DNA of 64,000 bases from Roseibium album (GCF_001404515.1 NZ_CXWE01000003.1:434001-498000); one strand, 5' to 3'; shown: positions 8,737 through 18,499, counted from the stretch's first letter. The notes: generated from the sequence alone by a model not told the origin. Program-made: numbers and translations.

Positions 8737-9681
8737 TTGGGCGCCTACATCGCCAAGCGTCTTCTGGCCGCCATTCCGGTCCTTTTCGGATTGACGATCA
8801 TCGTTTTCCTGATCATGGCCATGATCCCGGGAGACCCGGCCACAGCCATTCTCGGGTCCTATGCCACTCCGGAAAATGTTGCCAAACTCAACCGGGACCT
8901 CGGGCTCGACAAAAGCCTGCCCGAGCAATACGTCATCTGGCTTGGAAATCTCTTCCAGGGAGATCTCGGCCGCTCCTACAGCCTGAACAGGCCTGTGCTC
9001 GATGAAGTCCTGGAACGGTTTTCCGCAACGCTGATCCTTGCCGGCACCGCACTGGTTCTGTGTTCTGTCTTCGGGCTTCTGGCCGGGATCGTGTCAGCGG
9101 TGCGCCAGTACGGATGGGCCGACAAGATCATCACGCTTCTTGTGCTCATGGGCATTTCGACGCCTTCCTTCTTTCTGGGGTTGCTGCTGATCCTGGTATT
9201 TGCCGTAAAGCTTCGTCTGTTTCCGGCATCGGGCATGTACGCCATCTACGGCGGTGGTGACCTTCCTGATCTCTTTCACCACCTGACCCTGCCCGCACTG
9301 ACGCTTTCCGTCGTTGCGACCGGTGTCGTCGCGCGCCTCACCCGGACGGCGATGCTGGAAGTCCTGAGGCAGGATTACATCCGCACCGCCCGTGCCAAGG
9401 GTCTCCCGGAACGCAAGGTCATCTGCAAACATGCATTCAAGTCGGCATTCGTCAGCGTCGTTCCGGTAATCGGGATTCAGGCAGGATTTGTCATCGGGGG
9501 GGCGGTCTATATCGAAACGGTCTTTCAGTGGCCAGGCATCGGTTCCATGCTGGTCAAGGCGATTGCCACGCGCGATCTGTTGCTTGTTCAAGGCGGAGTT
9601 CTTGTCGTCGCGGCAGCCTATGTTCTGTTCAATCTGCTTGCTGATGTCGTGCAGACGCTGATCGATCCGAGGTTGCGCTGA
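8737..9681 (+). CDS. ABC transporter permease, DppB/GsiC type
   Basis: 314-residue inner-membrane permease with six predicted helices (about residues 9-30, 100-125, 135-160, 175-195, 235-260 and 285-305). The EAA loop reads RQDYIRTARAKGLPERKVICKHAFKSA, as in DppB/OppB proteins. Translation starts at TTG 8737: AGGGAG lies eight bases upstream and no ATG fits. The next gene starts in its stop codon (TGATG, one-base overlap), indicating translational coupling. It forms the translocation channel with the permease half of the next protein. Confidence 0.92.
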   Translation: MGAYIAKRLLAAIPVLFGLTIIVFLIMAMIPGDPATAILGSYATPENVAKLNRDLGLDKSLPEQYVIWLGNLFQGDLGRSYSLNRPVLDEVLERFSATLILAGTALVLCSVFGLLAGIVSAVRQYGWADKIITLLVLMGISTPSFFLGLLLILVFAVKLRLFPASGMYAIYGGGDLPDLFHHLTLPALTLSVVATGVVARLTRTAMLEVLRQDYIRTARAKGLPERKVICKHAFKSAFVSVVPVIGIQAGFVIGGAVYIETVFQWPGIGSMLVKAIATRDLLLVQGGVLVVAAAYVLFNLLADVVQTLIDPRLR

Positions 9682-11618
9682 TGACGAACGCGGCAATCAG
9701 CGGGAAAGGCCGGCAGGCCGGCAAGTCAGCACGGCCGGGAACACTTTCCCTGCTTCTCAACAACACGCTGGCAACAGCCGGTCTCATCATCCTGATTGCC
9801 GTCTGTCTTCTGGCGCTGGCAGCACCCGTCCTGCCTTTGCTCAACCCGGACGTGACTGCCCCTGCAAACCGTTTGCTGCCCATTTTCAGCGCCGGCCATC
9901 TGCTTGGAACCGATCATTTGGGAAGAGACCTGCTCTCCCGGCTGATCTGGGGAACTCGCGTCTCACTTGCGGTGGGCGTTTCCGCCACGATCATCGCCGC
10001 GGTCTTCGGATCGGTTCTTGGACTGGTCGCGGGATATGCCGGCGGGCGCACCGACACCGTCATCATGCGCGGTATCGATATGGTGATGGCGTTTCCCTAT
10101 ATCCTGCTCGCGCTTGCCATCGTTGCCGTGCTGGGGCCCGGATTGCTCAATGCGCTCTACGCGATTGCCCTGGTGAACATCCCGTTTTTCGCCCGAAACA
10201 TACGGGGAATCACCCTTGGTCTGTCCCGCAGGGAATTCGTTGATGCCGCACGACTGTCGGGAAAATCTCCTGCCCAGATCCTGTTTGTGGAAATCCTGCC
10301 GAATGTGCTGCCTGTTATCGTCATAACCATGTCGACAACGGTCGGCTGGATGATCCTCGAAACGGCGGGACTGTCGTTTCTTGGCCTCGGAGCACAGCCA
10401 CCACAGGCCGATCTCGGCTCCATGCTTGGCGAGGGACGCAAGATCCTGTTCACCGCGCCGCATGTATCTATCGTCCCCGGGGTTATGATTTTTGTGCTCG
10501 TGATGGCGATCAACCTGCTCGGTGACGGCGTCCGGGACATCCTGGACCCGCGTTTGCGGGCGGGGTCGCTGACGAGACCGGTCGCACGGACTGCGGTTTT
10601 GCGCAATCCTGCAGATGTTCCTGCCCCGTCCGGTGACGAAAACATCCTGGACGTGCGCCGGCTGCGCACAGAATTTCAGATCGGTGGAACAGTCTACCAT
10701 GCCGTTGGCGGCGTCGACCTGGCTCTCCGCCAGGGCGAATGCCTTGGCATTGTCGGCGAATCCGGGTCCGGCAAATCCGTCACGGCAATGTCGATCATGG
10801 GCCTGGTTCCAACGCCGCCCGGTCGCATTGCGGGCGGAGCGGCCTATCTGGAGGGCGAGGATTTGTTTGCAGCGAGCGACCGGCGCATCCGTGACCTCCG
10901 CGGCGGCTCTGTCGCCTACGTGTTCCAGGACCCTCTCTCTACCCTTCACCCGCTCTTCACGGTTGGAAATCAGCTTGAAGAAGCCATCCGTACGCATCAG
11001 CCCCTTTCCAGGGCGCAAACCAGGCAAAAGGCAATCGAACTCCTGTCACTTGTCCGCATTCCAAATCCGAAGGAACGTCTGACAGCCTATCCACACGAGC
11101 TTTCAGGAGGCATGCGCCAGCGCATTTGTATCGCAATGGCACTGGCAAATGACGCCAGGGTGCTTATTGCCGATGAACCGACAACGGCACTTGATGTTAC
11201 CGTTCAGTCCCAGATCCTGACCCTGATGAACGGCCTGCGCCGCGAACGCAACGCTGCAATTCTCTTTATCACGCACGATTTCGGCGTCGTGTCCGCAATT
11301 TGCGACCGCATTGCTGTCATGTATGCCGGCCGGATTGTTGAAACCGGAAAGACAGACGACATCCTGGCCAACCCGCAACATCCCTACACTGCAAAACTCA
11401 TCGAGTGCGTACCGGTCCTGGGCGAACCTGAGCGACGCCTTGACGCGATTGAGGGGCGCCCGCCTGTTGTGAACGACCTGCCTGACGGATGCGCATTTGC
11501 CGACCGTTGCCCACATGCCCAAAGCCTCTGTCGCACAGGGGACATTGAGCTTGTTGCTGCCGGTGCAAACCGGAGTGTGCGCTGTCTTTTCCCGGTGAAC
11601 ACGGATCCTTCCACATGA
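9681..11618 (+). CDS. Fused ABC permease (DppC type) and ATPase (DppD type)
   Basis: 645 residues combining two proteins that are usually separate. Residues 1-300 are a DppC-like permease (HLLGTDHLGRDLLSRLIWGTRVSL, EAA loop REFVDAARLSGKSP). Residues of about 325-645 are a DppD-like ATPase: Walker A GESGSGKS near residue 359, signature LSGGMRQR near 474, Walker B VLIADEPTT near 494, and the C-terminal Cys-rich oligopeptide-transporter tail (CAFADRCPHA). The junction (ARTAVLRNPADVPAP) is a plain linker, and one continuous frame without internal stop argues against an assembly error. Such permease-ATPase fusions are known in this family. It overlaps the next ATPase gene by four bases (ATGA). Confidence 0.93.
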   Translation: MTNAAISGKGRQAGKSARPGTLSLLLNNTLATAGLIILIAVCLLALAAPVLPLLNPDVTAPANRLLPIFSAGHLLGTDHLGRDLLSRLIWGTRVSLAVGVSATIIAAVFGSVLGLVAGYAGGRTDTVIMRGIDMVMAFPYILLALAIVAVLGPGLLNALYAIALVNIPFFARNIRGITLGLSRREFVDAARLSGKSPAQILFVEILPNVLPVIVITMSTTVGWMILETAGLSFLGLGAQPPQADLGSMLGEGRKILFTAPHVSIVPGVMIFVLVMAINLLGDGVRDILDPRLRAGSLTRPVARTAVLRNPADVPAPSGDENILDVRRLRTEFQIGGTVYHAVGGVDLALRQGECLGIVGESGSGKSVTAMSIMGLVPTPPGRIAGGAAYLEGEDLFAASDRRIRDLRGGSVAYVFQDPLSTLHPLFTVGNQLEEAIRTHQPLSRAQTRQKAIELLSLVRIPNPKERLTAYPHELSGGMRQRICIAMALANDARVLIADEPTTALDVTVQSQILTLMNGLRRERNAAILFITHDFGVVSAICDRIAVMYAGRIVETGKTDDILANPQHPYTAKLIECVPVLGEPERRLDAIEGRPPVVNDLPDGCAFADRCPHAQSLCRTGDIELVAAGANRSVRCLFPVNTDPST

Positions 11619-12625
11619 ACGACGGGCGAAAAAAGACATCCGGTGAAGACACATTGCTGACCATTAGCGGCGTGGAAAGAATATTCGGCGGCGAACGCAG
11701 GCTTTTTGGCGGACGAGCTCCGGCTGTTCATGCGGTACAAAGCCTGAGCTTAAATGTCCGGAAAGGCGAAACGCTTGGCGTCGTTGGTGAATCCGGATGT
11801 GGCAAATCCACCCTGGCGCGCCTTGTGGTCGGTCTGGATGATCCAACGTCGGGAAAGATTGTTTTTGACGGTGAAAATCTGGCCGATCTTGCCCGAAAGG
11901 ACGGCAATGCCCTCGCGCGAAAGGTACAGTATGTCTTCCAGGACCCAGTCGCCTCGCTCAACCCGCGCAAGACCATCCGGACCATTCTGGAAGCGCCGCT
12001 CAAGCATCTGACAGACCTGGACAAGGATGGCCGTGAAAAACGGCTGACAGAACTGCTGCAGGCAGTGAACCTGGCGCCGGAATTCCTGGAACGATATCCA
12101 CACGAGTTTTCCGGTGGCCAGGCCCAGCGAATTGGCATTGCCCGCGCACTTGCGGCCGGACCGGAACTGATTGTGCTGGACGAGCCTGTTTCCGCGCTGG
12201 ATGTCTCCGTGCAGGCACAGGTGCTGAATCTCCTGGACGATTTGAAGAAGACCTTTGGATTGACCTACATCTTCATCAGTCACGACCTGTCGGTGGTTGA
12301 GAGTGTGTGTGATCGTGTCGCGGTCATGTATTTCGGCCGGATAGCTGAACTCGGACCGGCGCAAAGTTTATTTGAAGCACCCATGCACCCCTATACGGAT
12401 CTTCTCATGCGATCCGCGCCGGCTCCCGGGCGGCATGAATTGATGGCTGAAGACGCTTCCGCCGAACTTCCCGACCCCTACAATCCTCCCGCCGGATGTG
12501 CATTTGCCGCCAGATGCAACCGCAAGACCCGGACATGTCTGGATAATCTGCCTGCCTCTGATCAGGCACCAGGCCCCGATTCCGGCCACATCGCAGCTTG
12601 CTATCATCCACTAATAGAGGCATAG
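11615..12625 (+). CDS. ABC transporter ATPase, DppF/OppF type
   Basis: 336-residue second ATPase of the importer. Walker A GESGCGKST is near residue 58, the signature SGGQAQRIGIARAL near 165, and Walker B LIVLDEPVSALD near 186. The C-terminal oligopeptide-transporter domain carries CAFAARCNRKTRTC, a motif that in related proteins binds an iron-sulfur cluster. It pairs with the ATPase half of the preceding fusion to power uptake. The start ATG overlaps the upstream stop by four bases, so expression is coupled. Confidence 0.94.
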   Translation: MNDGRKKTSGEDTLLTISGVERIFGGERRLFGGRAPAVHAVQSLSLNVRKGETLGVVGESGCGKSTLARLVVGLDDPTSGKIVFDGENLADLARKDGNALARKVQYVFQDPVASLNPRKTIRTILEAPLKHLTDLDKDGREKRLTELLQAVNLAPEFLERYPHEFSGGQAQRIGIARALAAGPELIVLDEPVSALDVSVQAQVLNLLDDLKKTFGLTYIFISHDLSVVESVCDRVAVMYFGRIAELGPAQSLFEAPMHPYTDLLMRSAPAPGRHELMAEDASAELPDPYNPPAGCAFAARCNRKTRTCLDNLPASDQAPGPDSGHIAACYHPLIEA

Positions 12626-12659
12626 CCATTGGAATGTTGGCTTTGAAGTTAGCCTCGGC

Positions 12660-13451
12660 ATGAAGATTGAAGACACACCATTGGACCCGAAGACCCGCAA
12701 ACGTCTGCGTCGGCCGGATATCGTTGCGCAACAGATCCGCGAACGGATTATCGAGGCCGGGCTCCGTCCAGGTGACCGGATTCCCGCAGACTGGCTGTTA
12801 CCGGAATCCGTCAAGGTATCGCGTGGGACCTTGCGCGAAGCATTGAAAGTACTGGAATTCCAGGGATTGATATCGTCCCGCAGCGGCCCGGGTGGCGGCA
12901 TCTTCGTTTCCTCGGTGGAGCCGGGGGAAGCTATCGGACTGCTGGACAACCTTTTCCTGTTCGACCCGCCCTCCATCGCCGATATCTATACGCTTCGCAA
13001 ACAATTGGAACCCGAGCTTGCTGCATCGGTTGCAGGCAATCTGACCGCGGAAACTTTCCAGGCACTGCAGGGCTGTATCCGGCTTTACGAGGACGAACCC
13101 GAAACAGCGGAAGAAGAATACGCTCAGCGGCTCGCCGAGCTTGATTTTCATGAAGAACTCACCCGGCATTGCAACAATCCGATCCTCGCATTCACCTGTT
13201 CCTTCCTGCTCAGTCTCCTGCGTGACATGACCGTGTGCCGGTCGATCTACAAGGAACCCAACCCTGCCTTGCGGGAAACAGGCCTGCACTATCAGGTTCG
13301 TCTGCTGCGGGCGATCAAGGCGGAGGATCCGGAACTGTGCCGGACGATCATGCGGGGGCACATGCTGGAAGCAGAAAAGTACATGCTGGAGCGTGCCGCA
13401 ATGCGTCCGCCCGGGGAAAGCTCCCCAACCAGCTCCACCGACTCCCGATAA
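12660..13451 (+). CDS. FadR-family (GntR/FCD) transcription regulator
   Basis: 263 residues. The N-terminal winged helix (about 15-85) has the GntR pattern IVAQQIRERIIEAGLRPGDRIP and VSRGTLREALKVLEFQGLI, followed by a GPGGGIFV wing. The C-terminal FCD domain (about 100-250) has metal or ligand residues in EELTRHCNNP and the late MRGHMLEAEKYM. It starts 34 bp after the last transporter gene and reads the same way, so it is probably the last cistron and local regulator of the importer and the divergent amidohydrolase. The likely ligand is the transported compound or its product. Confidence 0.9.
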   Translation: MKIEDTPLDPKTRKRLRRPDIVAQQIRERIIEAGLRPGDRIPADWLLPESVKVSRGTLREALKVLEFQGLISSRSGPGGGIFVSSVEPGEAIGLLDNLFLFDPPSIADIYTLRKQLEPELAASVAGNLTAETFQALQGCIRLYEDEPETAEEEYAQRLAELDFHEELTRHCNNPILAFTCSFLLSLLRDMTVCRSIYKEPNPALRETGLHYQVRLLRAIKAEDPELCRTIMRGHMLEAEKYMLERAAMRPPGESSPTSSTDSR

Positions 13452-13532
13452 CAAGTCAAACAGAACGGTCACCGCGGTGCTGTCAGTGTCGACGCGGGGC
13501 GTCAAACCCGTTCTGTCGATTGCCATCCGGCC

Positions 13533-14480
13533 TCAGACCACGGGTGCCCGGATTTCCGTGCCGGCAAAGTTATGCGATTGATCGGTTCCCATTCCCAGAT
13601 GCATGAAGTCGATAAAGGCCTTGGTTGCCTCGTTGTAACTGCGGCCGTTGCGCCAGACGAGGCCAACATCCATCGTCGGAATTTCATCCGATACCTCGAT
13701 CACTTCAACGCGCCGTCCTTCCAGGCTCCAGGGCCGGTGCACCATGTCCGACAGGATGGAGACACCCATCCCGTTGGCCACCATGCTGCGCACGGCTTCC
13801 ACCGAGGATGTCCGGAAAATTGTATTCGGCCTGTAAGGCGTGCGGTTCCAATAGCGCTGCGCCGTGTTGCTGGCCTCGTCAACTGTCAGCATGATGTAGG
13901 GTTCCTCGGCCACGTCCTGCAGTGAGACCGAGGGTTTCTGAAGATATTTGTGATGAGCGTCGACCCAAAGCCGCCGACGGGACCGCCAGAGAGTGTCGTG
14001 TGCCAACTCCTCGTGATTGACGATGTTCGATGTCAGCATGACCGACAGGTCGAAGCCGTTCGTAACAAGGCCTTCCTCGATTGTCGGGCGGTCGGCCTCT
14101 GACAGATTGATTTTCACGTTGGGAAAAGCACGTGAGAACCGCGCGAGAAACGGAGGGAAGAAATAGCCGGAAATCGTATAGCTGAGCGCCAGGTTGATCG
14201 ACCCTTTCACATCATCGCGGATGCGGCGCGGGATCCTGACGGCCTCTTCGACCGATTCAATGATATGGCGGGCATGTTCCAGAAAGAGATTGCCTTCATA
14301 AGTCAGTGACACGCCGCCCGCATGACGTTCAAACAACCTTGCCCCGATAAGGTCCTCAAGGGACTTGATAGCAGTCGTGATCGCCGACTGGGAGACATTC
14401 AGGTCCATTGCTGCCCTGGAAATCTGACCTGCATTGGCGGCGGCGAGGAAATAGCGAATTTGTCGAAGAGACGGTTCCAT
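13533..14480 (-). CDS. LysR-family transcription regulator
   Basis: 315 residues with an N-terminal LysR helix-turn-helix (LRQIRYFLAAANAGQISRAA, SQSAITTAIKSLEDLIGARLF, GVSLTYEGN) and a periplasmic-binding-like effector domain from about residue 92. It is divergent from the TorT-like/biotin-carboxylase operon that starts at 14822, the usual layout for a LysR activator and its target. It converges with the FadR gene on the other side, with an inverted repeat (13460-13468 / 13508-13516) between them. Confidence 0.92.
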   Translation of the reverse strand: MEPSLRQIRYFLAAANAGQISRAAMDLNVSQSAITTAIKSLEDLIGARLFERHAGGVSLTYEGNLFLEHARHIIESVEEAVRIPRRIRDDVKGSINLALSYTISGYFFPPFLARFSRAFPNVKINLSEADRPTIEEGLVTNGFDLSVMLTSNIVNHEELAHDTLWRSRRRLWVDAHHKYLQKPSVSLQDVAEEPYIMLTVDEASNTAQRYWNRTPYRPNTIFRTSSVEAVRSMVANGMGVSILSDMVHRPWSLEGRRVEVIEVSDEIPTMDVGLVWRNGRSYNEATKAFIDFMHLGMGTDQSHNFAGTEIRAPVV

Positions 14481-14821
14481 CTGAATTTCCGATTCTGTTT
14501 ATCTATTTTTCTGAATTTCGATAAAAACCCATTTCACGCCCAGATTGCGCTTACCGCTCAAGTTCAATCGTATTGAGTGCATAAAGTCAGATCTTTCATT
14601 GCTTTAATAGTTGAAACAGGCGAACCGACACTCATCGGAATGTCAATCACTCGAGCTCATACCATCTGTTTTTTCGATATTATTATGTTTAAAATCATAT
14701 TTTACAATATTGCTTGCGCTCCTCAATATCAAGCCGTCCGCAGCAGAAGACCCGCGGCAGGGTCCGCCGGATCGATGAAATCAAACCCGTAAACGTTTGA
14801 ATCCAAGGGGAACGAGAACTC
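14481..14821. promoter_or_regulatory. Divergent control region, LysR gene / TorT-like operon
   Basis: 341 bp, A+T-rich, no credible gene. It must hold the promoter for the LysR gene (leftward) and for the nine-gene operon (rightward). AAGGGG about eleven bases before ATG 14822 may serve as the ribosome site. I could not single out one operator with confidence. Confidence 0.6.
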
Positions 14822-15895
14822 ATGAAAAGAACTCTGGTGGGCCTGTTGGCCTCGACGGCGATATCGTTCGCAGCCGTGACGGCCGCGTCGGCCGCAAACT
14901 GGTTCCCGGTTCCGGTTCAGGTCTGGGAACCGGCCTTCGACATGGACAGCCCAAGGCGGGACTTCACCTATGTGCCGCTCGACAAGGCCTCCAAACCCTG
15001 GGAAGTATGTGTCTCCTTTCCGCATATGAAAGACGCATACTGGCTGGGCGTGGATTATGGCGTGACGGAAGAAGCCAAACGGCTGGGCGTCAAGATGCAG
15101 GTCGTCGAGGCGGGTGGATATACCGAACTCAACAAGCAGATTTCCCAGATTGAGGATTGTGTCTCCGCCGGTGCCGATGCCGTGATCATCGGTGCGATTT
15201 CCGCAGACGGCCTCAACAACCTTATTCAGGAAATTCGCTCCAAGGACATCCCGGTCATTGACGTGATCAATGGAATTTCTTCCAAGGAAATCACCGCGAA
15301 ATCTCTTGTCTCTTTCGGTGAAATGGGCGCGAAAACAGGGGAATACCTTGCCAAGCTGCACCCGGCCGGCTCCGGCAAGGCAAAGGTTGCGTGGTTCCCT
15401 GGCCCCTCCGGAGCAGGATGGGTGGAAGCCGGCAATGCAGGTTTTGCAAAGGCCGTCGAAGGCAGCGACATCGAGCTCGTGGAAACCAAGTACGGTGACA
15501 CCGGCAAGGAAGTGCAGGCCAAGCTTGTTGAAGACACGCTCGAGGCACATCCCGATCTCGCCTACGTCGTCGGAACTGCTGTCACGGCCGAAGTCGCCGT
15601 GCCGATCCTGCGCTCGCGTGGCCTGACGGACCAGATCAAGGTCGCGTCCTACTACTTCACGCCCGGCGTCGCGCAAGGTTTGAAACGCGGCCAGATTCTC
15701 GCCGCACCGACCGACTCAACAGTCCTTCAGGGCCGCATCGCTGTCGATATTGCCGTGCGTGCGCTGGAAGGCGAACCCTATGAAAAGCATGTCGGCCCGG
15801 CCCTTTACGTGGTGCATCAGGGCAATCTGGGTGAGTTCGATGCGTCCTCCACCCTTGCGCCGGATGGCTTCAAACCGGTTTTCCGGGTCGATTGA
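14822..15895 (+). CDS. TorT-like periplasmic substrate-binding protein
   Basis: 357 residues with a Sec signal peptide (MKRTLVGLLASTAISFAAVT, cleavage near residue 24 at ASA-A). The mature part opens NWFPVPVQVWEPAFD and continues VCVSFPHMKDAYWLGVDYG, the pattern of TorT, the periplasmic trimethylamine-N-oxide sensor of the type I (RbsB-like) binding fold. No TorS/TorR-type kinase or regulator is near. Instead the next two genes are a ribose-type ATPase and permease, so here it should be the binding component of an importer. The ligand is unknown; the downstream carboxylase/oxoprolinase genes suggest a lactam, amide or ureido compound. Confidence 0.85.
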   Translation: MKRTLVGLLASTAISFAAVTAASAANWFPVPVQVWEPAFDMDSPRRDFTYVPLDKASKPWEVCVSFPHMKDAYWLGVDYGVTEEAKRLGVKMQVVEAGGYTELNKQISQIEDCVSAGADAVIIGAISADGLNNLIQEIRSKDIPVIDVINGISSKEITAKSLVSFGEMGAKTGEYLAKLHPAGSGKAKVAWFPGPSGAGWVEAGNAGFAKAVEGSDIELVETKYGDTGKEVQAKLVEDTLEAHPDLAYVVGTAVTAEVAVPILRSRGLTDQIKVASYYFTPGVAQGLKRGQILAAPTDSTVLQGRIAVDIAVRALEGEPYEKHVGPALYVVHQGNLGEFDASSTLAPDGFKPVFRVD

Positions 15896-15897
15896 CA

Positions 15898-17460
15898 ATG
15901 GTCTCTCAAGCCTCGGATGCAGTGGTCCAGGAGGTTGGGGAGGGTGCGCGCACCAGTGCGCACCCGCTCCTCAGGACCGAAAGCCTGACCAAGGACTATC
16001 CCGGTATCCGCGCCCTCAACGAAATGAATTTCGATCTGCGCAGTGGTGAGGTCCACATACTCTTCGGTGAAAACGGTGCCGGCAAGTCGACGTTGATCTC
16101 GATGCTGGCGGGTGCAAATCATCCCACCAGCGGCAAGATCCTGTTCGACGGCAAAGAGGTGCACCTCGGCAGCGTTCATGAAGCAAGGGAACTGGGCATC
16201 AGCGCGGTCTTTCAGGAATTCTCGCTCATACCGCAGATGACGGTTGCCGAGAACATGTTTCTGGGTGCCGAACCGACACAGGGCGGGTTTCTTCGGCCGC
16301 GGGAACAGAAGGCAAAAGCCGAGGAGATTCTAAAAAACCTCGACTTTCATTTGAAGCCTGGCCGCCGTGTCGATCACCTCACGCGTGCGGAACAGCAGAT
16401 GGTCGAGATTGCCAAGGCTTTCCGCACGGATCCGTCGGTTCTCATTCTCGACGAGCCGACCGCGTCGCTGACAAACCATGAGACCGAACAGTTATTCAAA
16501 CTGGTCGCCAAACTCAGGAAACGCGGTGTCGGCATCATCTACATTACCCACCGCATGGCGGAAATCCGCGAAATCGGAGACCGGATCACCATTTTGCGCG
16601 ATGGCAGGTTCATCGACACGGTCGATGCCGCCACGACCAGCGAAGATCGCCTTGTGGAACTGATGACCGGCCGCGTTGTCGGGCAGATATTTCCGAAAGT
16701 GAACTACAATCCGGGCGAAACGATACTGGAAGTCGATAACCTGCACACGCCTGGCTCCGGCGGGCTAAACGGCGCGTCAGCCTTTGTCCGCCGAGGTGAA
16801 ATCGTCGGATTTGCGGGGCTGGTTGGCTCCGGAAAATCAAAATTCGCCCAGGCCAGTTTCGGCTCTTACCCGATAGAAAGCGGCAGGATCCGTTTCAAGG
16901 GACAGGACGTCGGCAAGCCGAAAACCCGGGACATGCTCAAGCGCGGTTTCATGTATCTGCCATCGGACCGCCGGTCCGACGGGCTGATGATGATGCGGCC
17001 TGCGCGAGAGAACATCAGTCTCGCCTCGTTGACCAACGCACCGCTATCGGCAGGCTTGTTCCTGAACACCCGTGCTGAGAACCGTGTCGCATCCGAACTC
17101 GCCGACCGGCTGAACCTGTCTCCGCGCCGTATCGAGCGCCTCGCTGGACAGTTTTCCGGCGGCAACCAGCAGAAGTTGATGCTTGCACGCAGCCTTACCC
17201 GCGAGTTCGATCTGATTGTCTTCGATGAGCCGACCGTCGGCGTCGATGTCGGCACACGCGCGGCCATCTACCAGTTTATTGCCGAGCTCAGCGAGAACGG
17301 AGCGGCCATTTTGCTGATTTCATCCGACCTTCCCGAAATCCTTCACCTGACCAATCGGACTTACGTCTTCTATCGCGGCGAGATCCAGGCCGAACTCGCC
17401 GGTGACGACATCACGGAAGCCAATGTCCTGGCCCATTTCTTTGAACGAGAAGAGGTTTGA
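15898..17460 (+). CDS. Ribose-type ABC transporter ATPase (two tandem ABC domains)
   Basis: 520-residue duplicated ATPase of the RbsA/MglA class. The first domain (about 25-250) has Walker A GENGAGKST and Walker B LILDEPTASL; its signature is degenerate (LTRAEQQMVEIAKA). The second (about 270-515) has the altered Walker A GLVGSGKSK, as expected in this class, with FSGGNQQKLMLARSL and LIVFDEPTVGVD. ATG 15898 is preferred over the TTG at 15892, which overlaps the previous stop. It abuts the permease gene directly (stop 17460, start 17461). Confidence 0.93.
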   Translation: MVSQASDAVVQEVGEGARTSAHPLLRTESLTKDYPGIRALNEMNFDLRSGEVHILFGENGAGKSTLISMLAGANHPTSGKILFDGKEVHLGSVHEARELGISAVFQEFSLIPQMTVAENMFLGAEPTQGGFLRPREQKAKAEEILKNLDFHLKPGRRVDHLTRAEQQMVEIAKAFRTDPSVLILDEPTASLTNHETEQLFKLVAKLRKRGVGIIYITHRMAEIREIGDRITILRDGRFIDTVDAATTSEDRLVELMTGRVVGQIFPKVNYNPGETILEVDNLHTPGSGGLNGASAFVRRGEIVGFAGLVGSGKSKFAQASFGSYPIESGRIRFKGQDVGKPKTRDMLKRGFMYLPSDRRSDGLMMMRPARENISLASLTNAPLSAGLFLNTRAENRVASELADRLNLSPRRIERLAGQFSGGNQQKLMLARSLTREFDLIVFDEPTVGVDVGTRAAIYQFIAELSENGAAILLISSDLPEILHLTNRTYVFYRGEIQAELAGDDITEANVLAHFFEREEV

Positions 17461-18489
17461 ATGACCGTCTCATCCGAAAGCTCCGCAGCGGGTACAAGCA
17501 CACTGGCGGATCTGCCGAAGAAGGTGTTCGTCAGATTGGGGATCCTTCCGTTTCTGCTTGTGATTGCCGTTGTCGTGTTCACGATCCTGTCCGACAATTT
17601 CCTGACCGGTCGAAATCTGCTGAACGTCCTGAGGCAATCGGTCTTTCTGACCATCGTGTCGATGGGGCAGATGCTCGCTCTGCTGACCGGCGGTTTCGAT
17701 CTGTCTGTTGGAACCACACTTGCGTTGACCTCCGTCGTCGGTGCGATGGCGATGGCAGCCGCTTATGCCGCGATGCCTGACGCTGTCTGGCTGGCTATCT
17801 TTATCGGTTGCTTCGCCGGCATCGTCGCAGGAACCATGATCGGTTTGTGCAACGGTATTGGTGTCGCATTTTTCGGCGTCTCACCTTTCATGATGTCGCT
17901 CGGCATGACATCCGTCGGCTTCGGCATTGCCCTGTTTCTGACGGGCGGAACACCGGTCTACGGCATGCCGCAGGCTTTCGGGGATGTATTCGGTTTCGGA
18001 TCCTTCCTTGGAATCCACACTCCGATCTATGTCGCCGCCCTGCTTGCCGTCCTGCTGTTCGTCTATCTCTACCGCACCCCGTTCGGGCGATACATCTATG
18101 CCGTCGGCGGAAACGCCAAGGCGGCGGGACTTTCAGGCATCAACACCAGGGCAACACTGCTTTGGACATACATCATGTGCGCTGCCATGGCATCAGTCGC
18201 CGGCATGCTGCTGACGGCCCGGCTGGATACGGGAGAAGCCAATATCGGAGCGTCCATGCCGCTCGAATCGATTGCCGCCTGTGTGATCGCCGGCGTCAGT
18301 TTGCGCGGTGGTGTGGGTCGTCTGGAAAACGTCATTCTGGGAGCTCTCTTCATCGGACTGGTCCAGAACGGCATGAACCTTGCGCGCATTGAATCCTACC
18401 TGCAGACGGTGGTCCTCGGTGGATTGCTGATCCTTGCAGTCATCGCCGACCAGATCCGCTTGCGCTACGTCGCATCCCTCAAAGACTAA
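17461..18489 (+). CDS. Ribose-type ABC transporter permease
   Basis: 342-residue BPD_transp_2 permease with about eight to ten membrane helices from residue 28 on. It has the family motif GGFDLSVGTTLALTSVVGAMA and the later AVGGNAKAAGLSGINTR and GVSLRGGVGRLENVILGAL. It starts one base after the ATPase stop. With the TorT-like protein and the duplicated ATPase it completes an importer. Eleven bases separate it from pxpA, so transport and catabolism are co-transcribed. Confidence 0.93.
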   Translation: MTVSSESSAAGTSTLADLPKKVFVRLGILPFLLVIAVVVFTILSDNFLTGRNLLNVLRQSVFLTIVSMGQMLALLTGGFDLSVGTTLALTSVVGAMAMAAAYAAMPDAVWLAIFIGCFAGIVAGTMIGLCNGIGVAFFGVSPFMMSLGMTSVGFGIALFLTGGTPVYGMPQAFGDVFGFGSFLGIHTPIYVAALLAVLLFVYLYRTPFGRYIYAVGGNAKAAGLSGINTRATLLWTYIMCAAMASVAGMLLTARLDTGEANIGASMPLESIAACVIAGVSLRGGVGRLENVILGALFIGLVQNGMNLARIESYLQTVVLGGLLILAVIADQIRLRYVASLKD

Positions 18490-18499
18490 GAGCCAGAAC

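Noticed and set aside
9963-11027. Minus-strand frame of 354 codons
   Set aside because: Antisense shadow of the fused permease-ATPase gene; no motifs.
14499-14508. TTATCTATTT, close to the BioR operator consensus TTATCTATAA
   Set aside because: Only eight of ten positions and without symmetry; it lies nearer the LysR start than the biotin operon, so not enough to claim biotin control.
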